This document shows positions 51,239-60,196 of a DNA stretch of 64,000 nucleotides, piece after piece (within the stretch, counting starts at the first letter, position 1; each line of letters opens with the position of its first letter). The notes under the pieces were generated by a model. It saw nothing but the letters and a program-made list of their open reading frames with translations. It was not told the DNA's origin and did not search any database. Source of the stretch: an uncultured Acidobacteriota bacterium (GTDB lineage Bacteria > Acidobacteriota > Terriglobia > UBA7540); NCBI GenBank assembly GCA_937900045.1, contig CALCEB010000085.1:1-64000 (forward strand), given 5' to 3'. The position numbers and the translations under genes were made by a program.

Positions 51239-52552
51239 ATGAAATCCAGAAAAGTGTTTAAAAACAAATCGCTTGTGCCATCCACTCCCGCTAATGTCCG
51301 CAAGGAAGTGTTGCCCAATGGGCTGACCGTGGTTACCGAGGCTATGCCTTCGGTTCGATCCGTGGCCATTGGTATCTGGCTGCGGGGTGGGTCGCGGCAG
51401 GAGAGCAAAGCCGAGAACGGCATCACTCACTTTCTGGAGCATATGGTGTTCAAAGGTACAAGCCATCGCACGGCAGAGGAGATTGCCCGCTCCGCCGATT
51501 CCATTGGCGGCCATTTGGACGCATTCACCGCCAAGGAATTCACCAGTTTCTCCGTCAAGGTGCTGGATGAGCATGTGCCTCGCGCCTTTGACGTGCTGGC
51601 AGATCTGGTGAAGAATCCTCTGCTGCGTGAGGACCATGTCGAAAAGGAAAGCCAAGTGATCCAGGAAGAGATCAAGATGGTGGAAGACACTCCGGACGAC
51701 TTGGTGCATGAAATCTTCCTGGCAAACTACTGGCGGGGGCACTCGCTGGGCCGGCCGATCCTCGGCACCCGGCAGACCGTGGGCAGCTTTGACCGCAAAC
51801 GGCTGCTCGATTACTTTCATCGCTACTACACGCCGAAGAATATGATTATCGCTGCGGCGGGGCACCTGGAACATCAGCGCATTGTGGATATTGTGGGACA
51901 GGAGTTCGGTGAATTGCCCTCTGGCCGCGCTGTTCCCCGCGATCCCGCTCCGGTGCCGCATCCTGTCATCGGCACACATCATAAGAAAAATCTGGAGCAG
52001 GCGCACATCTGCCTGGGGACGCCCGCCTATCCGCATACGCACAAAAAACGGTATGCGGCTTACGTGCTGAGCACAGTCTTGGGCGGCGGTATGAGTTCCC
52101 GGCTGTTCCAAAAGATTCGTGAGGAGCGTGGCCTGGTTTACGCAGTTTTTTCCGGCCTCAGCACTTTCCGGGACGCTGGCTACCTGAGCGTCTATGCTGG
52201 CACTTCCAAGCAGAATGTGCGCCAGGTGGTGGACCTGATTGTGGCCGAATTCAAGGAGTTGAAAACCAAGCCGCTGCCCGCCGAGGAGTTGCAACGCGCC
52301 AAAGATTACCTGAAGGGCAGCATGTTATTGGGCTTGGAATCCACCGGCAGCCGCATGTCGAACGTGGCCCGGCAGGAAATTTACTTTGGCAAGTACACCA
52401 CGCTTGATGAGGTGGCGCGCCGGGTGGATTCCGTCAAGGTGGATCACGTGATGCAGGTGGCCTGCGAAGTCTTCGAGCCCAAGCGGCTGTCCCTCACGGT
52501 TCTTGGCCCGCCAGACGGATTGAAATTCACCCGCGCCCAGCTTGCCTGTTAG
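51239..52552 (+). CDS. M16-family zinc metallopeptidase
   Basis: A 437-residue peptidase of the pitrilysin/processing peptidase type. The inverted zinc motif HFLEHMVFKG (HxxEH) with the third ligand in ESQVIQEEIKM is complete, so this is the catalytic subunit. The N-terminal LPNGLTVVTEAMPSVRSVAIGIWLRGGSR and the C-terminal MSSRLFQKIREERGLVYAV are standard. No signal peptide is evident after the ATG at 51239; AGGA lies before it. A longer frame from 51158 falls in repeat sequence. Confidence 0.92.
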   Translation: MKSRKVFKNKSLVPSTPANVRKEVLPNGLTVVTEAMPSVRSVAIGIWLRGGSRQESKAENGITHFLEHMVFKGTSHRTAEEIARSADSIGGHLDAFTAKEFTSFSVKVLDEHVPRAFDVLADLVKNPLLREDHVEKESQVIQEEIKMVEDTPDDLVHEIFLANYWRGHSLGRPILGTRQTVGSFDRKRLLDYFHRYYTPKNMIIAAAGHLEHQRIVDIVGQEFGELPSGRAVPRDPAPVPHPVIGTHHKKNLEQAHICLGTPAYPHTHKKRYAAYVLSTVLGGGMSSRLFQKIREERGLVYAVFSGLSTFRDAGYLSVYAGTSKQNVRQVVDLIVAEFKELKTKPLPAEELQRAKDYLKGSMLLGLESTGSRMSNVARQEIYFGKYTTLDEVARRVDSVKVDHVMQVACEVFEPKRLSLTVLGPPDGLKFTRAQLAC

Positions 52553-52779
52553 CGGCTGGGGAAAAACTCATTGGGCGTGTCATGCTTAGCCGATTCGCTC
52601 CTCATCGAATCGCCCGAAGCAGAAGTAACCTCTGCAACAACTCGGAATCGTACTTCCCAAGTACTTCAATCCGAACTTTGAATGTCGTGCAGACTCGGCG
52701 ATAGCCTAAACCGCTTCCAAACTACGTAGCTCAGATCTGACCCCTTTCGTGACGAACTTCGGATCGAGGGGACCACGGG

Positions 52780-55221
52780 CTATTCGTAGCGGAGGGCGAC
52801 CATGGGATCGGCGCGCATGGCGCGGCGCGCGGGAATGTAGCAGGCGGCAATCGCGACGAGCATGAGCAGAATTGCGACGGCGGCGAAAGTGAGCGGATCG
52901 TGCGCGGTGACGCCGAAAAGTTCGTTGGCCATGAGCCGCGTTAAGCCCAGCGCGGCAGGGATGCCGATGGCCACGCCAATGAGCGCCATGCGCGCACCCT
53001 GTCCGAGGATGAGGCGCAAAATGTCTTGGCGCTGCGCGCCGAGCGCCATGCGCAGTCCGAATTCGTGAGTTCGCTGGCCGGCTAGGTAGGAAATCACGCC
53101 GTAAATTCCCACGCCCGCGAGCACCAGCGCGAGCGCCGCGAAGACGCCGAGAAGCATCATCGAGAATCTACGCGCGGCAAACGAATTGGACACGACTTCG
53201 TCCATGGTCTCCATGTCGTAGACCACTTCGCGAGGATCGATTTCCTGGACGGCCCGGCGAACCGGGCCCATCACCGCTGCCGGATCGCCTTTGGTACGCA
53301 GAACCACGGCGACGGCGTCTGCGACGAGCGGCATGAGCTTCTCCGGAAGCTGCATGAAGGGATAGTAGAACTGCGCCTCGATGGCCGACTTTGCGTCGGC
53401 GCCGAGCCCCCACTGTTTTATGTGGCCAACGACGCCGACGATCTCGGCTTGCACGTTGAAGGCCGCGAGATGGATGTGCTTGCCGATGGGGTTTTGGTGA
53501 GGGAAATAGGTGCGCGCGAAAACGTCGTCGATGTCGATTACCACCGGGGCGTGCTCGTCGTCCTGCGGCGTGACGAAGCGGCCGCGCTCGAGCATTACTC
53601 CCATGGCTTGCTGGAAACCGGCCTCGACGAGATAGAACATCGCCTGGTGCATGTCATTGTCATTGGCGGGCTTCGGCTGGCCCTCGATCCAGAACGGCAG
53701 GGAGGAATCATGAATCATCGGGCGCGAGCCCAGGGTAACGGAAACGGCTTCGACGCCGGGGATGGAATACATTTTGGCGTCGAAGTGGCGCAGACGGGCG
53801 CGCGTTTCAGCGGCGCCCGTCGTGGAGGAGGCCGGCAGAGACAAATCGAAGGTGATGGCGTGGCTGGGATTGAATCCGGGATTTACGCGCCAAAGCGCCG
53901 CGAGGCTGCGAATCATCAAGCCGGCGCCGGCCAATAAAACCAAGGCCATGGCTATTTCGATGACCACGAAAACTCCCTGGAGCCGGTGGCGGGCGCCGCT
54001 CAAGCCGCGGCCGCTTTCTTTGAGTATCTCCTGGAGATTTACGCGGGAAGTCTTCAGCGCCGGTACCAAGCCAAAAGCAATTCCCGCAAAAACTGACACC
54101 GCCATCGTAAAGAGCAATACGTGCGCGTCGAGGGAGATTTCGTTGGCGCGCGGCAATGTGCCGGGCAGCGTGCTGAGCACGCCCTTGGTGGCCCAGAAGG
54201 CGATCAACAGTCCCAGCGCTCCGCCCAACCCAGCGAGCAAAATGCTTTCGGTGAGAAGCTGCTGAATGACGCGCCTTTGGCTTGCGCCCAACGCCGCCCG
54301 GATCGCAAACTCACGCGACCTGCCCATCGAGCGCGCCAGCAGAAGATTTGCGACGTTCGCGCACGCGATCAGCAACACGAAACCGACGGCGCCCAGAAGC
54401 ACCAGCAGGAATGGCCGGACGTTACCGACGATGTCTTCCTTCATCGAAACGAGCGTTATGCCTACGCCCTTATCGGCCTCCGGGTAAGCGGCGGCGAGAT
54501 TTCGCGCGATGCTCTCCATGTCGGCTTTGGCCTGCGGGAGCGTGACGCCAGGCTTGAGGCGGCCGATGGCGTGGGCGCTCATGTCGATGCGACGGTCGCG
54601 AAAGGATGGATCGTTCCACTGGCCGATGGGAGTGTAGACATCGCGGGCGTGGCCGTAGAAGGTGAAACTGGAGGGAATCACGCCCACGACGGTATAGGAC
54701 GCGCCATTGAGGATGACGGATTTTCCGGCGATGCGGGGCGAAGAGCCGAAATGTCGTTTCCAGAAGCCTCCGCCGAGAATCACCACCGGCGCGGCGCCCA
54801 CCTGATCGTCCTCGGGACGAAACCTACGGCCAATAATGGGCTTTACGCCCAGCGTTGAAAAAAAATCTGCGGAAATCATGTACCCGCTCAGCCGCTCCGC
54901 TTCGCCCTTTCCGGTGAAGTTGTAGTCCTCGTTGCGGTAGATGGCCATAGTTGAAAACGAATGCGCGTCCCTCTGCCAATCGAGGAAATTCAGATAGGCA
55001 ATTGGGGCTTGGTCGAATCCGGCAGTCTTTTCATAAAGCGCGACGATCTGACCGGAATGTGGGTACGGCAGCGGGTTGAGCAGCACGCCGTTGACAACGC
55101 TGAAGAGCGCGGTATTCGCGCCGATGCCCAGCGCCAGCGTTAGGATGGCGATGGCGGCGAACGCCGGAGCCTGCGTGAGAGTGCGAATCGCGTAGCGAAT
55201 ATCCTGCATCAGTGTGTTCAT
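52780..55221 (-). CDS. ADOP-family ABC permease (MacB-like)
   Basis: An 813-residue permease with duplicated halves. Each half has a MacB-type periplasmic domain followed by FtsX-type helices: TLTQAPAFAAIAILTLALGIGANTALFS begins the first, ending near VLLIACANVANLLLARSMGRSREFAIRAALGA; the second ends with FAALALVLAGVGIYGVISYLAGQRTHEFGLRMALGA. About eight helices in total. This is the architecture named acidobacterial duplicated orphan permease; no ATPase gene is adjacent, as is usual for it. Substrate unknown. It is the best taxonomic hint in the window. Confidence 0.92.
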   Translation of the reverse strand: MNTLMQDIRYAIRTLTQAPAFAAIAILTLALGIGANTALFSVVNGVLLNPLPYPHSGQIVALYEKTAGFDQAPIAYLNFLDWQRDAHSFSTMAIYRNEDYNFTGKGEAERLSGYMISADFFSTLGVKPIIGRRFRPEDDQVGAAPVVILGGGFWKRHFGSSPRIAGKSVILNGASYTVVGVIPSSFTFYGHARDVYTPIGQWNDPSFRDRRIDMSAHAIGRLKPGVTLPQAKADMESIARNLAAAYPEADKGVGITLVSMKEDIVGNVRPFLLVLLGAVGFVLLIACANVANLLLARSMGRSREFAIRAALGASQRRVIQQLLTESILLAGLGGALGLLIAFWATKGVLSTLPGTLPRANEISLDAHVLLFTMAVSVFAGIAFGLVPALKTSRVNLQEILKESGRGLSGARHRLQGVFVVIEIAMALVLLAGAGLMIRSLAALWRVNPGFNPSHAITFDLSLPASSTTGAAETRARLRHFDAKMYSIPGVEAVSVTLGSRPMIHDSSLPFWIEGQPKPANDNDMHQAMFYLVEAGFQQAMGVMLERGRFVTPQDDEHAPVVIDIDDVFARTYFPHQNPIGKHIHLAAFNVQAEIVGVVGHIKQWGLGADAKSAIEAQFYYPFMQLPEKLMPLVADAVAVVLRTKGDPAAVMGPVRRAVQEIDPREVVYDMETMDEVVSNSFAARRFSMMLLGVFAALALVLAGVGIYGVISYLAGQRTHEFGLRMALGAQRQDILRLILGQGARMALIGVAIGIPAALGLTRLMANELFGVTAHDPLTFAAVAILLMLVAIAACYIPARRAMRADPMVALRYE

Positions 55222-55489
55222 CGTTCACCGCTTTGTGCCCTTGACCAATGATAAGTGACGAGTGACAATCAACAGCAAATCCACCACGGGAGAGTCAGTG
55301 GGCAATCATCCCGATTTCTTCACGCGATCCGCCGAAATTTGAGAAAGAGAGGGTAAACCGGGTTACCAGCGCTAACCTCCAGGCGGTACATGACCGCAAG
55401 CCCGAGCTCGTGGCCTACCAAAACAGCAAATATGCTCCGTCAATGATAAGCAGACTGCCAAATTGTCCTTCGGCTCATTCTGCACCGGT
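55222..55489. other. Intergenic stretch upstream of ADOP permease
   Basis: It should contain the ADOP promoter. No confident boxes are read, and no gene is seen. Confidence 0.3.
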
Positions 55490-55649
55490 GTAGTGGTGCA
55501 GTTTGGACGTTCGCGATCTTGTTCGTAGCCGTCATTCCCGCGAAAGCGGGAGTCCACTGCTATGAGTAAGTCCCCGATAGATTCCCGCCTGCGCGGGAAT
55601 GACCATCGGACGACGTCTTGGCAAACGTCGGGCAACCTGCACCACGACC
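55490..55649. mobile_element. Inverted-repeat element with different core (copy 4)
   Basis: It begins GTAGTGGTGCAGTTTGG, the same terminus as the 14502 element, and ends CTGCACCACGAC. The interior is different: it holds GTCATTCCCGCGAAAGCGGG and its inverted partner CGCGGGAATGAC. CTGCACCGGT (55480-55489) and CTGCATCGGT (55650-55659) flank it, a 10-base direct repeat with one mismatch. So the ends move but the core varies. Confidence 0.6.
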
Positions 55650-55793
55650 CTGCATCGGTAATGAGGTGAACCCCTTTCATTTGCTTGATCTTCTTAACGG
55701 CGATAGCGTGTGTTCCTGGTCCAGGGAACATGAACTAGGCCGTCACCGGACAAACCTCGTGGGGCTTGAGCCTTCCCGGTGACTGAAAATGCC

Positions 55794-56402
55794 CTACCGC
55801 CGGTAGCGGCCGATCAGTTCACCGTGCGCCAGGATATGCCCCTTCAACGCTTCCTCAACCTGCTTCCCCGTCGCTCCGGGTGGCAAATTCAACCTTGAAT
55901 CCAGCGCGAACAGTGAAAACATGTAGCGATGCTCCGATTTCCAATGAGGGCAAGGACCTCCGTAGCCGATTTTGTCGAAATCATTCCGGCCTTGCCGCGA
56001 ACCGTCCGGCAATTGCTTTTGCTTCGGCAACCCCGGGAGAAGCTCCAGTTTCCCGGCCGGCAGGTCGTACAGCACCCAGTGCGTAAAATACCAGTGCGTA
56101 AACGAACCGAACAGCGTGTCCTTATCAACAACGATTAGCACAAAACTCTGCGTCCCCGCCGGTGGCGCAGCCCATGCCAGCTCCGGAGAATCGCCCGCAC
56201 CGTCGCAGGTGAACTTCTTCAGTATTTTACCCTCCTGGAAACTCAAACTCGTCAACTCCAGCGTTGGCTTTCCCTCTCCGGGAGTCGCCGGGCTGCGGCA
56301 ACCCGCCACCCCGGCGAGAACCAGAAAGAGGCCGAGTGCGAAGGCGTGGGCACGAATCTGGCCGGCGATCCACCGCACCTTCGCTACTGAACGCCATGAC
56401 AT
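55794..56402 (-). CDS. PEBP/YbhB-type lipoprotein
   Basis: A 202-residue protein. A lipoprotein signal precedes the Cys in LVLAGVAGCRSP. The PEBP domain follows: KKFTCDGAGDSPELAWAAPPAG, VLIVVDKD, HWVLYDLPAG, and the GKIGYGGPCPH-like GYGGPCPHWKSEHRYMF motif. It belongs to the YbhB/YbcL group related to Raf kinase inhibitor, which binds phosphate-type ligands; its role in bacteria is unclear. The ATG at 56402 is chosen to place the signal peptide properly. Confidence 0.87.
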   Translation of the reverse strand: MSWRSVAKVRWIAGQIRAHAFALGLFLVLAGVAGCRSPATPGEGKPTLELTSLSFQEGKILKKFTCDGAGDSPELAWAAPPAGTQSFVLIVVDKDTLFGSFTHWYFTHWVLYDLPAGKLELLPGLPKQKQLPDGSRQGRNDFDKIGYGGPCPHWKSEHRYMFSLFALDSRLNLPPGATGKQVEEALKGHILAHGELIGRYRR

Positions 56403-56584
56403 AGGCCAACCATAAGCGATGCACAGCTCGCGCACGCAGCACCGGAGCAACCTGGAAAAGGAGAACTGGGGACAGCGGCCGTTCGTCTGCTGGCTCTGGA
56501 GGCGCGTCATGTTACCCCAGCGAAAATAGGAAAGCGTGAGATTCTCCCCAGCGCCGCCCGGGAGCGCGCAGAAAATTGCGGGGG

Positions 56585-57469
56585 TTATGCGAACGCCAGG
56601 TTCACATTTTGAATGGCTTCATCGATCTCCGCCTTATTCTTGTAGCCAACCGTCACGCTATTCACGCCGGCGCGCCGGAAGGCGTACCGCATCGCCGCCT
56701 GGCGGTCGGCACGGGTGGTAAACTGACCCTCGCCCACCAGTTTCATGCTGATCACGCCCATGCCCTCCTGGCGGACTTGTTTCACAACTCCGACCACTTC
56801 AGGCACGTTGCCCAATCCGTTCGCGTTGTAGTCCTCCGCATCCATCCTCGTGCCTTTATGATTCATCCGGATCATCGCAACCTGGAGCCACTGGTTCCCC
56901 GGAAAGCGGCGCAACGCCGAGAGGCCGTGTACTGAGGCTCCGTGGGCTAAGACCTTGCGTTTTGCCTGGGCTTCCAAAATGCCCTCTTGCCAGCGGAGGC
57001 TGTCCGTTGGCCAGGTTGCGTGGTGCTGCCAGTGCAGCAGCATCACGTCGAAGTATTCGGTATTGGCAAGTTTGCACAATTCATCGATCTTCCGCAGCGG
57101 ATCAACGCCGTCGCTCGTCGTCACCTTCGACATCAGCCGGTAGCTTTCACGCGGAATGCCCTTCAGCGCCACGCCGAGCATGCGGTGCATGTCGCCATAA
57201 GCCTCAGCGGTCTCAAAAAATCGAATGCCGTGATCGTAGGCGTAGCGCACCAGCGCCGTAAAATGCTCCTGGCCAAGGTCGCGCTGCACGCGCCCGGAGA
57301 AAGTTCCGGTTCCAAAGGCGAGCCGGGTCACTTTGACGCCGGATTTCCCGAGCGTCACCCAGTCCGTCGCAGTCTCTCGCGCCGCGCCCAATGGCAGGCT
57401 TCCGGCGCCGGCCAGCGCCGCTGCCGCAAGTCCGGTTTTTATGAAATTGCGTCTGGAGTAGTGGGCCAT
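56585..57469 (-). CDS. Tat-exported aldo/keto reductase
   Basis: A 294-residue protein. A twin-arginine signal (SRRNFIKTGLAAAALAGA) shows export by Tat, normally with cofactor bound. The aldo/keto reductase domain has LGKSGVKVTRLAFGTGTF, FFETAEAYG with the catalytic Tyr, the LMSKVTT Lys strand and YFDVMLLHWQHH with the active-site His. It is shorter than most family members. The ATG at 57469 puts the Tat motif near the start. Substrate unknown. Confidence 0.88.
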   Translation of the reverse strand: MAHYSRRNFIKTGLAAAALAGAGSLPLGAARETATDWVTLGKSGVKVTRLAFGTGTFSGRVQRDLGQEHFTALVRYAYDHGIRFFETAEAYGDMHRMLGVALKGIPRESYRLMSKVTTSDGVDPLRKIDELCKLANTEYFDVMLLHWQHHATWPTDSLRWQEGILEAQAKRKVLAHGASVHGLSALRRFPGNQWLQVAMIRMNHKGTRMDAEDYNANGLGNVPEVVGVVKQVRQEGMGVISMKLVGEGQFTTRADRQAAMRYAFRRAGVNSVTVGYKNKAEIDEAIQNVNLAFA

Positions 57470-57672
57470 TTTGCTTACCTCCAATGGAAGGCATCTTACC
57501 ACTGTACCGGACTTTTGTCCTGCCGTTCCCTTCTTAGCAACAGTTGCAGGTGCTACCCCAATGCTGGCCTCCGAGCGCCTTCGGCAGAGCCGCATCGCCG
57601 GAATTCGAAGTTGTCAAGATTCCGGCAAGACATTACACTGGTCCTTAAAATCCTTGACGGCAAGGTTCTCCT

Positions 57673-58452
57673 TTGAGTGTTCGCGTTTGCGTTCTGGGTA
57701 GCGGAAGCAAGGGCAACAGCACGTGGATCGCTACTGAAACCACGCGGCTGCTGGTGGATACCGGGTTCAGCAAGCGCGAAACCACGGCACGGCTGGCGGC
57801 CGTGGATGAGCGGATGGAGACCTGCAACGCCCTATTGATTTCCCACGAGCATAGCGACCACGTGAACGGCCTACGCAAGCTGGCAATGGATCTGAAAGTG
57901 CCTGTCTACATCACTCGCGCCACGCGGGATGCCATCGAATGGGGGCCGGAGATCAAGGCGGTCGAGTGGATCACGGCGGGTCAGAAATTTGGGGTGGGAG
58001 ATATTGAGGTCACGCCCTTCACCATCCCGCATGACGCGGTAGATCCCGTCGCTTTCACCTTCGAAGCGCACGGAATCAAAATCGGCATTGTCACCGACCT
58101 GGGCTACATCCCGGAACTGGTGCGGCAGCACGTGCGCGCCTGCCATTGCCTGGTCTTTGAGTCGAACCACGACCTTGAGATGTTGAAGGTGGGGCCATAT
58201 CCCTGGCACATCAAGCAGCGAGTGCTCAGCCGCCAGGGCCACCTTTCGAATCTTGCCACGGCGGATTTCCTGGGCGAGGACTACGATGGCGCCGCGCAGG
58301 TGCTGGTGCTGGCCCACTTGAGCGAGACCAACAATCACCCGGAGATTGCCCGTATCACGGCCGAGCAGGCGCTGGCAGCACGCGCCCGCGCTGCTGCGAC
58401 GGAACTGCTTTTGGCAAGCCAGTCCGCGCCCAGCAAAGTTTTCCGGTGGTAG
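57673..58452 (+). CDS. MBL-fold hydrolase, WalJ/YycJ type
   Basis: A 259-residue metallo-beta-lactamase fold protein. The metal motif is LISHEHSDHVNGL (HxHxDH) with further ligands at GIVTDLGY and VLAHLSETNNHPE. The N-terminal VCVLGSGSKGNSTWI is characteristic of the YycJ/WalJ group, which acts on DNA or RNA ends, possibly as an exonuclease in mismatch repair. It starts with TTG at 57673, since family similarity begins there and no ATG fits. The final residues after the last ligand are normal. Confidence 0.85.
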   Translation: MSVRVCVLGSGSKGNSTWIATETTRLLVDTGFSKRETTARLAAVDERMETCNALLISHEHSDHVNGLRKLAMDLKVPVYITRATRDAIEWGPEIKAVEWITAGQKFGVGDIEVTPFTIPHDAVDPVAFTFEAHGIKIGIVTDLGYIPELVRQHVRACHCLVFESNHDLEMLKVGPYPWHIKQRVLSRQGHLSNLATADFLGEDYDGAAQVLVLAHLSETNNHPEIARITAEQALAARARAAATELLLASQSAPSKVFRW

Positions 58453-58512
58453 CGGAGCAATTGTAGGGGCTTAGCCTGGATTATTGGTGAACTTCCGTTA
58501 GAGAATCGGAAG

Positions 58513-58608
58513 GGCATGGCTTTAGCCATGCCGAACAAAGACATCTCGATCGTTATCCGTCTCGCATCCCGGACGGCTCGTTGTAACGAGCCGTCCGGGA
58601 TGCGAGAC
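58513..58608. repeat. Two hairpins, one with 24-base perfect arms
   Basis: GGCATGGC/GCCATGCC (58514-58532) forms a small stem. Then the 24 bases from 58559 to 58582 (GTCTCGCATCCCGGACGGCT...) are matched perfectly by 58585-58608 around the two-base loop GT. No U-tract follows, so simple termination is not assured. It lies between the MBL hydrolase and purB. Confidence 0.6.
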
Positions 58609-58800
58609 AATGGATAAAGATTGGGCGCGCTCAAACGGCACGGTTAAAACCATGCCTTCCGGGCTTCGAATAAAATTGCGTGAATAAATCGCATTAGCTC
58701 ATCGCCCAAAAGGGAACAGCGGTAGGGCTCTTTTGTAGCGAAGCTGGAGCCATACCCTTACGGATTCCCGACTCGTTCCAAATTCTTCAAGGTTCACTGC

Positions 58801-60135
58801 ATGATTTCCCGCTACACGCGCCCGGACATGGGGCGCATCTGGAGCGACGAAAACCGGTTCAGCAAATGGCTGGCGGTGGAAATCGCCACCGCCGAAGTGG
58901 AAGCCGAGGCCGGCATGATTCCGGCCAGCGCGGCGCGCGCCATCCGGCGCAAGGGCCGCTTTGAAGTGGAGCGCATCAAGGAAATTGAGCGCCAGGTGAA
59001 GCATGACGTGATTGCCTTCACCACCAACGTGGCCTCGCACATTGGGCGCGAAAGCCGCTATCTGCATTACGGCCTCACCTCGAATGATGTGGTGGACACG
59101 GCGCAGGCGTTGCTGGTGCGCGACGCATCGGAACTGATTGCTAAGGGGCTGACGCGGTTGGGCGAAGTGCTGAAAAAACGGGCCTTTGAATTCAAAATGA
59201 CGCCGATGGTGGGACGTACCCACGGCATCCACGCCGAACCCATCACCTTCGGCCTGAAGCTGGCCAACTGGTTTGCGGAAAATCAGCGCAACCAGGAACG
59301 CTTCGCGATGGCGGCGGAAGGGATGCGCGTGGGCAAACTTTCCGGCGCGGTCGGAACCTTCGCGCACTTAAGCCCCGCTCTGGAGGCCAAAATCTGCGCG
59401 CGCCTCGGCCTTGCCGCCGCCCCCATTTCTTCGCAAATCATTCAACGCGACCGCCATGCCTTTTACGTGTCAACGCTGGCGGTGATTGCGGCGTCGCTCG
59501 AAAAGATTGCGCTTGAAGTGCGCGGCCTGCAACGCACCGAAGTGCGCGAAGTGGAAGAGTATTTCGCGCCGGACCAGAAAGGCTCCTCCGCCATGCCGCA
59601 CAAGCGCAATCCCGTGACGGCGGAGCAGATTTGCGGCTTGGCGCGCATCGTGAGGGCCAATGCACAGGCGGCGTTTGAAGACGTGGCGCTGTGGCATGAG
59701 CGCGACATCTCTCATTCGTCGGTGGAGCGGGTCATCCTGCCGGACTCCACCATCCTCGCCGATTACCTGCTGGATAAGACTGCCATGCTGGTGGAGACGA
59801 TGTTTGTCTATCCCGAGCGTATGCAGGAGAATCTCGACTTGCTGAAAGGCCTGATTTTTTCCGGCCAGTTGTTGCTGGACCTTGCCAAAAAGGGCGCCTC
59901 GCGCGAAGACGCTTACCGCTGGGTGCAGCGCAATGCCATGCAGGTGTGGAAGACGCGAGAGGATTTCCGCGCGCTCGTTGAGCGTGACCCGGACGTGGCT
60001 CGCTTCCTCGCGCCGGGTGAGATTGCTCGCGCTTTTTCGGCCGAGCGCCAGCTTAAGCACGTGGATGCAATTTTCCAGAGGGTGTTTGGAAATTCTGTGG
60101 CAAAGCGCCCACGCAGTAATCCGCGTCACAATTAG
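58801..60135 (+). CDS. purB: Adenylosuccinate lyase
   Basis: A 444-residue PurB, which acts twice in purine synthesis (SAICAR to AICAR, and adenylosuccinate to AMP). The fumarase/lyase signature GSSAMPHKRNPVTAEQ is present, as are MISRYTRPDMGRIWSDENRF at the start, HYGLTSNDVVDTA, and MVGRTHGIHAEP. Length matches the short PurB group. No other purine genes are adjacent. Confidence 0.96.
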   Translation: MISRYTRPDMGRIWSDENRFSKWLAVEIATAEVEAEAGMIPASAARAIRRKGRFEVERIKEIERQVKHDVIAFTTNVASHIGRESRYLHYGLTSNDVVDTAQALLVRDASELIAKGLTRLGEVLKKRAFEFKMTPMVGRTHGIHAEPITFGLKLANWFAENQRNQERFAMAAEGMRVGKLSGAVGTFAHLSPALEAKICARLGLAAAPISSQIIQRDRHAFYVSTLAVIAASLEKIALEVRGLQRTEVREVEEYFAPDQKGSSAMPHKRNPVTAEQICGLARIVRANAQAAFEDVALWHERDISHSSVERVILPDSTILADYLLDKTAMLVETMFVYPERMQENLDLLKGLIFSGQLLLDLAKKGASREDAYRWVQRNAMQVWKTREDFRALVERDPDVARFLAPGEIARAFSAERQLKHVDAIFQRVFGNSVAKRPRSNPRHN

Positions 60136-60196
60136 TGCAGCGTCCTCTCATTGATTGGACGGCGTGGCGCTGAAGCTGGCAAAAATGAAGGTGTGA

